A stretch of DNA of 64,000 nucleotides. Origin: Marinilabiliales bacterium. GTDB lineage: Bacteria > Bacteroidota > Bacteroidia > Bacteroidales > ML635J-15. Position 1 is the stretch's first letter, and each line of letters begins with the position of its first letter. The position numbers were made by a program, and so were the translations under genes. Below, piece after piece: positions 33,007 to 44,855 of the stretch. The notes under the pieces were generated by a model that ran no database searches, was not told the DNA's origin, and worked only from the letters and a program-made list of their open reading frames with translations. The stretch lies in assembly GCA_002869385.1 (NCBI GenBank), contig PKTB01000024.1, positions 623,990-687,989 of the forward strand, written 5' to 3'.

Positions 33007-34008
33007 TCATTCAGAGATGCAATCATCAAAACCAGAGGTACTTATAGCCTTAACCTGCTCATTTTCGTCTATATAAATAAAGTACGCTTCAAGTTCCGGA
33101 ATTTCTTCAGCAATTTCTAATGATTTATCAAGACCGCATACCATAAATCCTGTTGCAAATGCATCAGACTGCATACAATTATCCGATATTACAGAAACAC
33201 TTAATAAGCAATTATTAGCAGGGTAACCCGTACGTGGATCAATAGAATGACCATATTTATCTTTACCATTTTCGACAAATTTTCTATAATTCCCAGAGGT
33301 AGCAATAGCTTTACCTGACAAGTTTATAATAATCTGATTTTCACGATTTGATTCGTCAGAACCCTCAATTGGTTTATCAATTCCTATTCGCCATGGTTCT
33401 CCCCTATTATTCTCTCCAAAACAGTAAATCTCTCCTCCTATTTCAACAAGAAAATTCTTTAAGCCTAATTTAAAGAAATAATCTGCAACATAGTCAACAG
33501 ATAAGCCTTGTGCAACCGCATTTGTAATTATACTCGTATTTGGATTTTGTTTAATAAGGTTTGAATTCTCAACATGTACTTTATCCATGCCAACGTATAT
33601 AAGTAAGGAGTCTATCCTTGCTGAATCAGGAAGCTCACTGCTTTGACCTTTAATCCAACCAAAACCCCAAGCATTAACAATTGGAGCCACTGTAATATCA
33701 AAAGCACCATCAGTTTTTTTATATACATACAAACTCGCTTCTATCATAGTCTGAGTAAGCTCGTCTAATTCATCAGTTTGATTTGTATTTAACAATGAGA
33801 TATTTGACTTTGGGTCATAGTTAGATAATGATTTGTTGAAAGTTTCTAACAGACTATCAATTTGTGGAGCAAGGTCTTTATTCCATTCATAAGTAATGTG
33901 AAAAGTAGTTCCCTGAATTGGACCTTCATAATAACGATATTCTTTAGCAGATTCATTATTACATGAATATAAAAGTGCTAAAAACAAAGCAAGTAAGACA
34001 TATTTCAT
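33007..34008 (-). CDS. apbE: FAD:protein FMN transferase (ApbE family)
   Basis: Lipobox, LNTNQ, VVNAWGFG-type, AIATSGNYRKFVENGKDKYGHSIDPRTGYPA. Confidence 0.93.
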   Translation of the reverse strand: MKYVLLALFLALLYSCNNESAKEYRYYEGPIQGTTFHITYEWNKDLAPQIDSLLETFNKSLSNYDPKSNISLLNTNQTDELDELTQTMIEASLYVYKKTDGAFDITVAPIVNAWGFGWIKGQSSELPDSARIDSLLIYVGMDKVHVENSNLIKQNPNTSIITNAVAQGLSVDYVADYFFKLGLKNFLVEIGGEIYCFGENNRGEPWRIGIDKPIEGSDESNRENQIIINLSGKAIATSGNYRKFVENGKDKYGHSIDPRTGYPANNCLLSVSVISDNCMQSDAFATGFMVCGLDKSLEIAEEIPELEAYFIYIDENEQVKAISTSGFDDCISE

Positions 34009-34146
34009 TGCGGCAAAGTTTAGTGCAAATATAATTTATTTTAGGAGGCTAATCAACTTAATTATACTTAAGGCAATTATTACAACATAATAGTAATAAT
34101 TAATCCTCTAAATAAACCAAATATATTATTATTTACTTAAATATCC

Positions 34147-37100
34147 TTATCTTAAAAGAGTTACATTTCCTTTATGATTATATTCCTCTCCGTTAAGACA
34201 ACGAGCTTTTAACCAGAAAACATAGACGTCTGTTGCAAGTTTTTCTCCCATATAAGTACCATCCCAGCCTGGTGAGTCCAAATCAGTTGTTTCATAAATA
34301 ATATTTCCCCATCTGTCAAATACTGCAAAATATACATCCGTCACAAGAGATAGTGGATAATATGGTTTAAATCTATCATTACTTCCATCAGAGTTCGGGG
34401 TAAACGCATTTGGCACATATAAATATGGATCTCCACATACAACTTCTTTAACACGAATATAAACAGTGTCTAGTGCTTTACAGTTATTAGCATCTCTAAA
34501 AACGACTTCAAATAGTGTAGAATCTTCGAGTATTGCAACAGGGTTTGGTATCTCATTATCATTTAAATAATCTCCATTATTCCATCTATATGAACATGTC
34601 AAACTTGATTGAGCAAGTAAAGCTACTTCTTCCCCTGCAAAAACTTCATAAGAACTAGCTGTTGCATCCAAATCAGGCACATAACCTTCATTTATTATTG
34701 TAAAGTTTTCAGTTAATTCGCAATCATTTGCATCCTTTAATACTATTTCATAATCACCTTCACAAAGTTCATCGGTAAAATTTTGCTGACTTCCACTACT
34801 CCAATCGTAGTAATAAGGTGGAGTTCCCCCCTCAACATTTACTGATATTCGTCCATTACATACATTATTACACAGCATATTTTGAATAGATGTATCCATT
34901 AATAATTCAGGAGGTTGGACCAATTCAACGTAAGAGTAGTCTACACATTCATTTGCATCAACAACTGTTACCAGATATGTTCCTGCTTCTATTTCAAGCA
35001 ACTGGTTTTCATCACTACCATCTGACCAAATATAAGTATATGGCTGTGTTCCTCCACTAGTTTGCAATCCAATATCACCTAATTCACCATAACAAAGTAT
35101 CTCATTATTTATTACAGCATTAGCAATTAAGGTATCAGGCTCATATATATTCATGAATTGATGCGACACACAATTGTCAGAGTCAAGAATTGTGACAGTG
35201 TACGGTCCTGCACAAAGGCTTTCAATATTTTCAGAATTTCCACCATTTGACCAAGTATATGAATATGGAGGGGTTCCTAATTCAGCTGATACAGTAATTG
35301 AACCTGTACATTCTCCATAACACCTAATAAGGTCATAATCAATAATTTCTGAGATCAATGTTCCAGGCGGTGGCATATATATTGAGATAATTTCCTCACA
35401 ACCATTGACATCAGTTACTGTAACTACATTATCACCAACTAAACAATTATTATTTGTTTGCATGGTTCCACCAAATTCCCAATCATAATAATATGGATAA
35501 GTACCACCCTGAGCTTCAACCGTTGCTGATCCATAACCTACTCCATCACATTCCGGCACGCTAACATTAATAAAATCTGCAATTAAATCGGGCGGTTCAA
35601 TTACATTTACAGTAGTTTCAGTAGTACATCCTAAATTATCTTCAACTGTTACTGTATAAGTATCGGCGCATAATTCTGATATTTCGTACGTATCACCACC
35701 ATTGCTCCAAGAGTATGAATATGGAGGGATTCCATTTGCTGAAACACTAGCAGATCCAAAACAATCACCATAACATAGATTATGAGAAACTACAGGAGTA
35801 TTAAATATTATCTCATCAATACTAACTGTTGTTTGATCTGTTGTAGTACAACCCATTTGATTGGTAATTGTAACGTAATATGTTGTCTCTGTCGATGGTC
35901 CAACTAGAGGAGAATTTGTAGTTTCTCCACTTAGAATCTGAGCTGTTGGTTCCCATGAATATGACAAATCATCCGATGGATTTTGATTTGTAATAGTAAT
36001 ATTTGTAGTATTTCCAGGACAAATAATTGTTGTAGGTGAGACATCATAATTAAATTGATGTATACTTACAGTTACTTGTTCTGTTACAAATGTGTTACAA
36101 ACATCTTCCTGAGCTCTTACATAATATGTTGAATTTGAGCTTGGGGATACTGTTACATCTGTTGTAGTCGATAATGTGTTTGAAAAGCTAGGATTTGACG
36201 ACCATTGCCAGGAAGTTACATCTCCTGTTGTACCAGCATAAAGATATGCTTCATCTCCTTGACATATAAGAGTATCACTACAAACAATAATATCTATATC
36301 AGGCTCATACAGCTGAACAGTTTGCCAGACACTATCAATACATATTCATGTTGCTACAAGTAAATAATCAGTCGTCTCATCAGGACTTGCCACCGGATTT
36401 TGAATATTGTAGGAATTTAAATCTGTACCTTGTACCCATTGAAAAGTTGTACCTTCAGGGTAATCACCAGCGGGTCCTATAAGCGTACTTCCTCCAGGAC
36501 AAATTTCTATTGGGTCTAATGATGTTTCTCCCGGTTCAACAACATTGATTACTCGAGTTATTGTATCATAAAAATTACAACTTGCAGGATCACCGACAAT
36601 TAAACTTACTGTATATTCACCACCTTCGGTATATACATGGTCAGGGTTAAATTCTGAGGAAGTAGGCGAACCATCACCAAAATCCCAAATAAAAGTTTCT
36701 CCCTGAGAATTATTATTAAACTGTACTTCGTAAGGAGCACAACCAACAGGTATTGGGTCAAAGTTTGCTTGAGCTAAGTTTTCAATAATTCGAATTTTGA
36801 ATACTGCATTATTACAGTTTGTTGCATTATTTGTTGTTGACCAAACACCCGGATTAGGTTCAGTAGGAAATTCCTGACATCCTCCACAACTAGCGCAAAC
36901 TGACTGAATTATATGACCTTTTTTATCAAATCTACTTGTTCCTCCATCTACATGATCATGACCGGAATATCCACAACTTGTATAGTGTACTTCACCAAAA
37001 TAGCTGGCATATTCCAAGGTACTTGCATCTTCACTCAAAACAAGAACATAGAAATCTTGTCCGTCTGTTTCAGTTTGTAATGCATCTGCGGTTAGTGGCA

Positions 37101-39231
37101 TATTTTTAGTACCGTAATCTGAATCCCAATTATAATAATCGCCTTGCGCATTATAATAAGAATATGCCCATTCTCTACCCCATCCAGATAAATAAACCCT
37201 ATTACAGACATCAACCGCAAATGCAGTAATAGAGATATTTGGACGACCGTTTCCACTACCAAAAACTGTTGACCATTCAAGTGTGCTTAAATCGTTATTG
37301 AATTTTGCAATAAACTGGCCACTATTAGGCACAGAGTAACCTGCATTATGTATCAATGTGGTACCACTTGCTTTTGTTTGTCCGCAAACAAATATATTAT
37401 TTAGTTTATCTGTTCGTACAAAAAATGCATTATCATAAACATCTGAGCCGAAGAATGTGGATGCTAGTAATATATTTCCATTCATATGAATTTTGGAAAC
37501 AAAAGCATCTGTTGATCCCCCATTGTGTGTATCATTATATACTCCAGATGTTGTCGGAAAGTTTGCTGACACAGCACCACCGGCAACTATAACATCTTCA
37601 TTCTCAGTTAAGCTAAGACTAAATATTGCATCGTCTTCATCACCTCCCATGTATGAGCTCCAAATCATCTGTGACAGGTCAGGGTTTAGTTTGAAAACTA
37701 TTCCATCCTGTCCTCCACCACTAATAGTTTGAAAACCAATATTTATACCAAGAGGAAAATCATTTGAGAAAGTATTTGTACCAACATAGACCATATCCTT
37801 ATTATCGACAATAACTTCTCCTCTTGCTCCGTCCCCATAATTAAAATAAATAGAATCGTTTCCATGCATTGAAACATAGTTTATATTAGTAACTGGATCA
37901 GGCTCACTAAAATGCATTTGATAGTTCAATCCATCATTACCACTTCCTCCTACATAGGTACTACCAAGTAATGATGTCCCATCTTCGCTAAGTTTAGTGA
38001 CAAATATATCGACACCATCATCAAATCCTATAACATTATCATATACGATACTATCTCCTCCTCCAAAAACTGTCTGGAATGCATTAAAGGACACAGGAAA
38101 ATCAGGAGAACCTGTTGTCCCCATAATAATTAGGTCATTATCTTCACTCACAACAAGACTATGGGGCATTTCTTGTCCATTTGCTCCACCCAAATATGTA
38201 GCATATAATCTTGTTGAACCATCTTCGGTATATTTAATAATACCTACATCACATCCATCTTGATAGTAGGTGCTTCCTGCTATTGGTGGAGTTCCACCGG
38301 CAAAGCTAATTTGGAATGATCCTGTTGTAGTAGGATACCCGATAGCGAAAACAATACCACCAGAATAAACATTATCATCATAATCCCAGGTAGCTGTAAA
38401 TCCCCAATTATCAACGGTTGATCCTGTATACGTTGAAAAAATAAGTGAGGGGTCTATTATCAATTGCTTTGTTTTATCATAATCTTCATTTATCTCAAAT
38501 GCTACTTTATTGCGTTTTAAGATATAGCTACATTCAATTTCAACAGTATCTCCATTAAATACCTGATATGCAAATGGCTTAAGCTCTTTGACAGAGCTAA
38601 CACTTGTATTAACAATTAAGTTCCCATCTTCCAATGCAATATTATCAACCCCTTCATACTCAAAAATAACATCTCTGTAATCTGCTCCTGGATTGATGAT
38701 AATGTCGTACTTCATACCTTTATCGGTTGAATAAAAATCTAAATCAATCCCATCGTAAAGGTTAATATATGTGACGTCAAAGTACTTACCAACATATGAT
38801 GCCCATTTAGAAGGATCATTTCCTATATAGTAATTGTTATAATCTCTGGTTTTATCATTTGCTATAATGTCTGGGGTTTTATTTGCCCTTAGAAAATGCA
38901 TTTTATAAGCATGCCCTTGATTTTTTATAGTATGTGCATGAGTTTGTTCTTCAGATCCATTATGTGCATGTGAATAATTATGATCATCAGGATTAATAAA
39001 ATTATATGTAATGCAAGAGTTTTCAAGAAACATTGCTCCGTTTCTCATTTCCATTTTATAAAGAACATTTTCATGCCATTGTCCTTTATTTTCAATAAAT
39101 TCAAATTGTGCAAAAGCATTGTAATTACACAATAAAATCAAGAGAAATACAAGAAGAGTAAAAAATGTCTTATTTTTCATATGGTCTATGGTATAATTTC
39201 CTGAGTATAAAGATACTAATTTTTTAAACAT
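34147..39231 (-). pseudogene. Giant secreted SBBP-repeat / PKD / SprB-like adhesin with T9SS type B (gliding-motility-type) C-terminal domain, interrupted by one in-frame TGA
   Basis: ORFs 36346..39231 and 34147..35967 are one frame. 35968-36345 translates openly (ICIDSVWQTVQLYEPDIDIIVCSDTLICQGDEAYLYAGTTGDVTSWQWSSNPSFS...). TGA at 36346-36348. C-terminus YVPNAFTPNSDGSNDRFKPYYPL...DRWGNIIYETTDLDSPGWDGTYMGE. Confidence 0.87.
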
Positions 39232-39417
39232 AAGACAATCTAAATTATGCTTTCGTTGTTCACACTTTCGATTAGCTGTAAATAAAGAGATGGCAATATA
39301 TAAGCATTTATGGTATTCTCTTAATTAGAATTAGTAATTCTCTTTTTCTTACGATAATAAACATACCAAATTACGGACACTTTCATAAATAGATATATGA
39401 TACAATATTAAATAGAC

Positions 39418-39771
39418 TTTTTACTTTTTGTCTTAACACTTCGAATTCCTCAGTGCGGGCACAAAAAGTAACAAAAAAGTCAAGACTAAATAATTCCTGC
39501 ATCCCTCCTCAGAAAAACAATAGAACTGTATAGCGACCTCGGTAAAAGAAAAGATAATTATAACTTTCAGTTCAAATTACTTGAATTGATAAATAATACA
39601 AGCCTGCTATATCAATCATTTCTTTTAAACGACATGTCGGCTCGCTACAGTTCTAATTCTTTTTCATTCACCGCAAGAGCTGCCGGATATTTAGTCCTGC
39701 CATCGCACGTCACTTTGACTAAAATGATTACCATAATAATTCTAGTAAGTATCTTTTCTTCAGTTTTTTAG
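39418..39771. repeat. Probable dispersed non-coding repeat region (inverted TTTTTACTTTTTGT / ACAAAAAGTAACAAAAA followed by a degenerate tract)
   Basis: Near-palindromic string around 39418-39480. Recalled resemblance to sequence seen in other Bacteroidota intergenic regions, not searched. Confidence 0.35.
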
Positions 39772-39800
39772 TTAAAATTGTTCTTCCAATTTAATCAAAA

Positions 39801-41255
39801 CTATTTCTTAACCTTTTTCTTTCGATAATAACTAAACCAAATTATGCTTACTATCATAGATAGTAAAATACCTAAAACATATGACAGATTATGACTTAAT
39901 GACATAACTCCGTTTTTTATCGGAGCAATAAAAAGGTAAGTAAAACAAATTGTCGTTAATAAGAATGCCGGAATTGACATTATCCAGTGTGGTTTTTTAT
40001 TTAAAGCAAAATACATAGCAATAGTCCATAATGTTATTGCTGCTAGAATTTGATTTGAGATACCGACAAATTTCCATATTGTAGCAAATTGAGAACTCAA
40101 AATAAAGGTCAAAACTATTCCAATTGCAAAAATAGGTGCTGAAACAGCCAATCTGTTCGTTAATTTCTTTTGATCTATTTTGAATGCATCAGCAATAGTA
40201 AGTCGTGCTGATCTAAAAGCTGTGTCTCCGGTAGTAATAGGACAAAATACTACTCCTAAAATTGCTATAATTGCACCGACCTGCCCAAACCATGTATTGC
40301 ATATCTCATTTACAATCCATGCCGGATCGTGAGCCCCTGCTCCCATAGTATAGTTAAGTCCATGCACATCACCAAAATAATTCATAGCAGCTGTTGCCCA
40401 TATAATTGCGACAATCCCCTCAGCTATCATTGCACCATAAAATGCAAATTTTCCCTGTTTTTCATTTGTAAGACATCTAGCCATCATTGGAGATTGAGTT
40501 GCGTGAAAACCTGAGATTGCTCCACAAGAAATCACAATGAACATCATTGGATAAAGAAGATTTGTATCTGCTCCAGAATGAAAATTCTTAAAATCAGATA
40601 TAGACAGCTCATGTAAAACCATTGCTCCTGATGCCTGCTTAAAGATCATCATTGCAAAAATCATCAGCGCCATAATGATTAATACTGCACCAAAAATCGG
40701 ATATATTTTCCCGATAATCTTTTGTACGGGAAAAAGTGTAGCAATAAAATAATATCCAAAAATAAGGATTAACCAAACATTCAAATTAAGAGATGTCAAG
40801 GCTGTTAGGAGTTTTGCAGGGCCACTAACAAAAGCAACACCAACAAATATCAAAAGAATTAGTGTGAAAAATCTTAAGAATACTTTTGTTCCATTTCCAA
40901 GATATTTCCCAACTAACTCTGGAAGGCTGGCTCCATTATTTCTTAATGAAAGCATACCGGCAAAATAATCATGTGATGATCCCATAAATATACAACCAAG
41001 AACAATCCAAATATATGCCATTGGTCCGTATGCTGCACCGAGTATTGCACCAAATATAGGTCCTAATCCAGCAATATTAAGAAACTGAATCATAAATATT
41101 TTCCATACTTGTAATGGTGTATAATCAACTCCATCATTGATTTTAATAGCAGGGGTTGTTGCTGAGCTATCTACCTGCATCATTCTCTCAGCAAATTTAC
41201 CATACAGTATATACCCAAAAACAAGAACAGATATGGAAATTATAAGTGTAATCAT
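39801..41255 (-). CDS. cstA: Carbon starvation protein CstA-like transporter
   Basis: VDYTPLQVWKIFMIQFLNIAGLGPIFGAILGAAYGPMAYIWIVLGCIFMGSSHDYFAGMLSLRNNGASLPELVGKYLG. Confidence 0.94.
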   Translation of the reverse strand: MITLIISISVLVFGYILYGKFAERMMQVDSSATTPAIKINDGVDYTPLQVWKIFMIQFLNIAGLGPIFGAILGAAYGPMAYIWIVLGCIFMGSSHDYFAGMLSLRNNGASLPELVGKYLGNGTKVFLRFFTLILLIFVGVAFVSGPAKLLTALTSLNLNVWLILIFGYYFIATLFPVQKIIGKIYPIFGAVLIIMALMIFAMMIFKQASGAMVLHELSISDFKNFHSGADTNLLYPMMFIVISCGAISGFHATQSPMMARCLTNEKQGKFAFYGAMIAEGIVAIIWATAAMNYFGDVHGLNYTMGAGAHDPAWIVNEICNTWFGQVGAIIAILGVVFCPITTGDTAFRSARLTIADAFKIDQKKLTNRLAVSAPIFAIGIVLTFILSSQFATIWKFVGISNQILAAITLWTIAMYFALNKKPHWIMSIPAFLLTTICFTYLFIAPIKNGVMSLSHNLSYVLGILLSMIVSIIWFSYYRKKKVKK

Positions 41256-41260
41256 AATTT

Positions 41261-42055
41261 TTATTCAAAAAGCAAATTATACTTAGATTCGTCAAGAAAT
41301 GCAATAAAATCAGGAGTTTTCATATCCTTAGTATTATATATAATTTCTTCTCCGGTTGCGATATTTATAACTTTACCTCCTGCAGACTTAAGTACAGCAT
41401 GTCCGGATGCTATATCCCATTCTGAGATAGATCCGATGCGTGGATATATATCTGAATGACCTTCGGCAAGACAACAAAACTTTAGGGAGCTTCCTACTCT
41501 GCATATTTCAATATTTGAATATTTTGAACGTACTTTTTCAACAAATTCCCGGGTTGCATCATTTAAATGTGATTTGCTTATTATCAAACTTAAACCTTCC
41601 TGATTAGCTAAAGGCAATTTACTAACAATTTCAACGGAAGCTTTATAATTATACAAATGTGCCCCATCCTTCAAATTCCCATAATATAATTTTTTATGCG
41701 CAGGTGCATAGACAACACCTTCAACCGGAGAATTATCAAGAATTCTGGCAATATTAACAGTAAATTCATCCTCATTTCTAACAAATTGCTTTGTACCATC
41801 AAGAGGGTCTACTAACCAATATTCTTTTAAATCTTTCCGTTCGGAATATGACATATTAGCAGATTCTTCACTTATTATCGGAATATCTGTATTTGATAGT
41901 CCCTCGACAATAATTTTGTTTGCAGCAAGATCTGCATCAGTTACGGGAGAATCATCTATCTTAAAATTTGTAGTGTAATTCTTCCCATAGAAATTTAATA
42001 TTTCCTCACCTGCCTTTCTAGCCAAAGAAATCAATATTTCCTTATAATTATCCAC
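41261..42055 (-). CDS. cysQ: 3'(2'),5'-bisphosphate nucleotidase CysQ
   Basis: ISEES, WLVDPLDGTKQFVRNEDEFTVNIA, GSISEWDIASGHAVLKSAGG. Confidence 0.93.
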   Translation of the reverse strand: MDNYKEILISLARKAGEEILNFYGKNYTTNFKIDDSPVTDADLAANKIIVEGLSNTDIPIISEESANMSYSERKDLKEYWLVDPLDGTKQFVRNEDEFTVNIARILDNSPVEGVVYAPAHKKLYYGNLKDGAHLYNYKASVEIVSKLPLANQEGLSLIISKSHLNDATREFVEKVRSKYSNIEICRVGSSLKFCCLAEGHSDIYPRIGSISEWDIASGHAVLKSAGGKVINIATGEEIIYNTKDMKTPDFIAFLDESKYNLLFE

Positions 42056-42813
42056 TAATCTTTAATAATATTGGTTGCACTTGCCTGTGCAGTAGGAGTT
42101 ACAATCATATCGTTAATACAGACATGCTCAGGCCTTGTAATAACATACAATACAGCATCCGCAATATCTTCAGCATAAAGCGGTGTTAATCCTTTATATA
42201 CATTATCTGCTTTTTCTTTATCACAGTGGAAACGTACTATTGAAAACTCTGTTTCGACTAATCCTGGAGCGACTTGAGATACTTTTATTCCATGAGGAAG
42301 CATATCTATTCGCATACCTTTAGTCAGAGCATCTACAGCATGTTTTGTCCCACAGTATACATTACCATTTGGGTAAACTTCTTTCCCTGCTATTGACCCA
42401 ATATTTACGATATGTCCTTTACGATTTTCTATCATAATTGGAGATACTGCACGTGTAAGATATAAAAGACCTTTGATATTTGTATCAATCATTTTCTCCC
42501 AGTCATCAATATCTCCTTCCTGGATTACACCTAAACCAGAAGCTAAACCGGCATTATTTACAAGTACATCTATTTTCCTGAATTCTTGTGGTAAGTCATC
42601 TATTGCATTAAAAACTTCATCTTTTTGACGAATATCAAAACTCAATGCATAAACACTAATATTATATTCGCTTTCAAGTTTAGTTTTTAACTCGTCCAGT
42701 CTTTCTTTACGTCGACCTGTGATAATTAAATTAAAGTTGTTTTTTGCTAGCAATTCAGCTGTTGAATATCCAATTCCTGCTGTTGCTCCTGAAACTAATG
42801 CTATACGATTCAT
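42055..42813 (-). CDS. SDR family NAD(P)-dependent oxidoreductase
   Basis: LVSGATAGIGYSTAELLA, NNAGLA, YCGTKHAVDALTKGMR. Confidence 0.93.
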   Translation of the reverse strand: MNRIALVSGATAGIGYSTAELLAKNNFNLIITGRRKERLDELKTKLESEYNISVYALSFDIRQKDEVFNAIDDLPQEFRKIDVLVNNAGLASGLGVIQEGDIDDWEKMIDTNIKGLLYLTRAVSPIMIENRKGHIVNIGSIAGKEVYPNGNVYCGTKHAVDALTKGMRIDMLPHGIKVSQVAPGLVETEFSIVRFHCDKEKADNVYKGLTPLYAEDIADAVLYVITRPEHVCINDMIVTPTAQASATNIIKD

Positions 42814-42861
42814 TTGAAATTATTTTTAAGAATATTGTAAAAATACTGCTTATTTTAGAAA

Positions 42862-42923
42862 TAACAAATATACGAAAAAAGAGTTATGGAGTTCGAAGTT
42901 GGGAGTTCGAAGTTGGGAGTTTG
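42862..42923. repeat. Direct repeat copy 1: AACAAATATACGAAAAA(A)GAGTTA plus heptad tract (GGAGTTC GAAGTTG)n
   Basis: Shared with 44856-44911. Confidence 0.65.
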
Positions 42924-42940
42924 TTTGCTTTGCAATTTAA

Positions 42941-44854
42941 TTATTGTTTCTCAAAACCCAAACTAAAAGTTTCTTCATCAGTAGTAATTTTAATTATATA
43001 ATTACCGCTAGCAAAGTCTGCAACCTCAACAACATTCAATACTTTATGAACACTACATATTTTCACCAATTGTCCAGAAGAGTTGTAAACATTTGCTTTC
43101 AATTGGTGGTTTCGACTCCGCTCAACCACCAATTGAGGTATATCAAGATACAACTTGTCTTTTACAGGATTCGGATATAGTTTTACAGGACAAATGTTTT
43201 CGGTTTCAATATTATCATCGCAATTATTTGCAAAAAACATTTTTGATATTGTTTTACTCTCACCATAAGCATCTGTAACAGTAATATCAATATTATGCGT
43301 TCCATAAAACTGTGGAGTGTAAAAATCAACCGGTTTTGCAATACATTGCCCCCATTCGTGATTGCTTAAAGTTGCTTCGGTTATTACTTCTGAAAAGTAC
43401 TCTATACCACCAACTTCAATGCTTGTCTCTGACAAACCTATCTCAACCGGAACAAATAAAGGGGGATAAAATATACTGTCTATTACCTGGCCTGTACTAA
43501 ATTCAACAGTGTAAGGTGCTGATTTGCCTGCAATATAAACATAAACCTGTATTGTATCATTTTTACAAACTGTTTCAGGAATCTCAATATCAAAATTTAA
43601 CTCAGGAATTTGTGTATTACATAAACCATCTAAACCTAAACTATCTGTTTTTACTAGCCATGCTTGTTGGCGCGGGTCGTAACCAAAATCCTCATAATGA
43701 TCTCCATAACCGGCAAGAATAAACCCTCCATCGTTTGTAGGTTTTATAGAATTTAAATACTGCCAAGCAGAACTTTCAGATTCTGCATAATATAATCTAT
43801 TCCATTTTATATTTCCAACAGAATCTAATTTCATCATAAAACCTCTATGTCTTGGATACGATTCATAAGAATTCCCTATAATAATTAAATCTCCATTTGA
43901 ATATTCAATAATCGATGAAATTGTTAATAACATTGTTGTAGGACCGACTGTTGGATAAAATGAATAGCGTCTATAATACTTTGTCCATAACAGATCTCCA
44001 TCTTTAGAAACTTTTCTCAAACAGCCATCATAATAATTATCCATTGCAGCCTCAAAAACAGGATAAGCTCCACATGCAATATAATTGGAATCCTGAGTCT
44101 CAATTATTCCTGTTGTCCCTCCATCACCAATACTACCATTACCAAAGCCTTTTTGCCAGATAACACTACCTGCTGTATATACTTTTAGCAAGTACCAATC
44201 CTGATCATTTGCACTTGTAGGGAAGCTATATGTTCCACCTCCAATTAAAATATTATTGTCAGATGTTTCAATAATTTGTCCTCCAAACTCATACCTTTGT
44301 CCAAAAGATTTCTTCCATATAAAACTCCCAACTGAATCAGTCTTTACAAGCAATAAATATGCGTCTTCAGCCTCTACATCTTCTATTTGTCCTGTAATAT
44401 AAAAATCATTAGAATGTGTTTTAATTATATTGAAAGATCTCTTCCAAGTCGTATCTTGCAATAAAACACTTGTGTGAGTTAAATTAAATGTACTATCAAA
44501 TTGACATATAAATGCTCGCAATTCTGATTCTGTTGTATATATACTACCAGACATATAATAACTATTCCCGTCTTCTTTCAAACAGTTGTCCCATCCTTCC
44601 CAATACTCATCTGTATCACTACCATAAACTTTTTTCCATTGCTTATCACCTTCTTCATTAATAAATGTTAAGGCAAAACATCTAACAAATGATTCATTAT
44701 TAGTCCCTGTTAAAAAGACATATCCCGTATCCAAAGCAATTACACCTCCTGTAATATGTGCAACGGTATCCTCAATAATACTATTAAATACTATTTGGGA
44801 ATTCACTACAATTGATGCAAAAATAGATAATATAGCAATCAGGATTCGCTTCAT
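42941..44854 (-). CDS. Secreted protein with WD-like/Kelch-like N-terminal repeats and T9SS type A sorting domain
   Basis: Signal peptide; repeated DGGFILAGYGD/ETSDNNILIGGG-type units; C-terminal CPVKLYPNPVKDKLYLDIPQ...YNSSGQLVKI...GNYIIKI. Confidence 0.85.
   Translation of the reverse strand: MKRILIAILSIFASIVVNSQIVFNSIIEDTVAHITGGVIALDTGYVFLTGTNNESFVRCFALTFINEEGDKQWKKVYGSDTDEYWEGWDNCLKEDGNSYYMSGSIYTTESELRAFICQFDSTFNLTHTSVLLQDTTWKRSFNIIKTHSNDFYITGQIEDVEAEDAYLLLVKTDSVGSFIWKKSFGQRYEFGGQIIETSDNNILIGGGTYSFPTSANDQDWYLLKVYTAGSVIWQKGFGNGSIGDGGTTGIIETQDSNYIACGAYPVFEAAMDNYYDGCLRKVSKDGDLLWTKYYRRYSFYPTVGPTTMLLTISSIIEYSNGDLIIIGNSYESYPRHRGFMMKLDSVGNIKWNRLYYAESESSAWQYLNSIKPTNDGGFILAGYGDHYEDFGYDPRQQAWLVKTDSLGLDGLCNTQIPELNFDIEIPETVCKNDTIQVYVYIAGKSAPYTVEFSTGQVIDSIFYPPLFVPVEIGLSETSIEVGGIEYFSEVITEATLSNHEWGQCIAKPVDFYTPQFYGTHNIDITVTDAYGESKTISKMFFANNCDDNIETENICPVKLYPNPVKDKLYLDIPQLVVERSRNHQLKANVYNSSGQLVKICSVHKVLNVVEVADFASGNYIIKITTDEETFSLGFEKQ
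43100..43135. repeat. Perfect inverted repeat within the CDS (CAATTGGTGGTT-tcgactccgctc-AACCACCAATTG), probable in-frame palindromic insertion
   Basis: 12-bp perfect arms; 24-nt core flanked by duplicated CAATTG; translates as QL-VVERSRNH-QL inside the T9SS CTD. Confidence 0.75.
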
Positions 44855-44855
44855 A

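Noticed and set aside
39586-39771. 61-aa plus-strand ORF
   Set aside because: No upstream promoter or ribosome-binding support; lies in an apparently degenerate repeat region.
43093-43278. Plus-strand ORF over the palindrome
   Set aside because: Antisense to the T9SS CTD; the palindrome explains the sequence.
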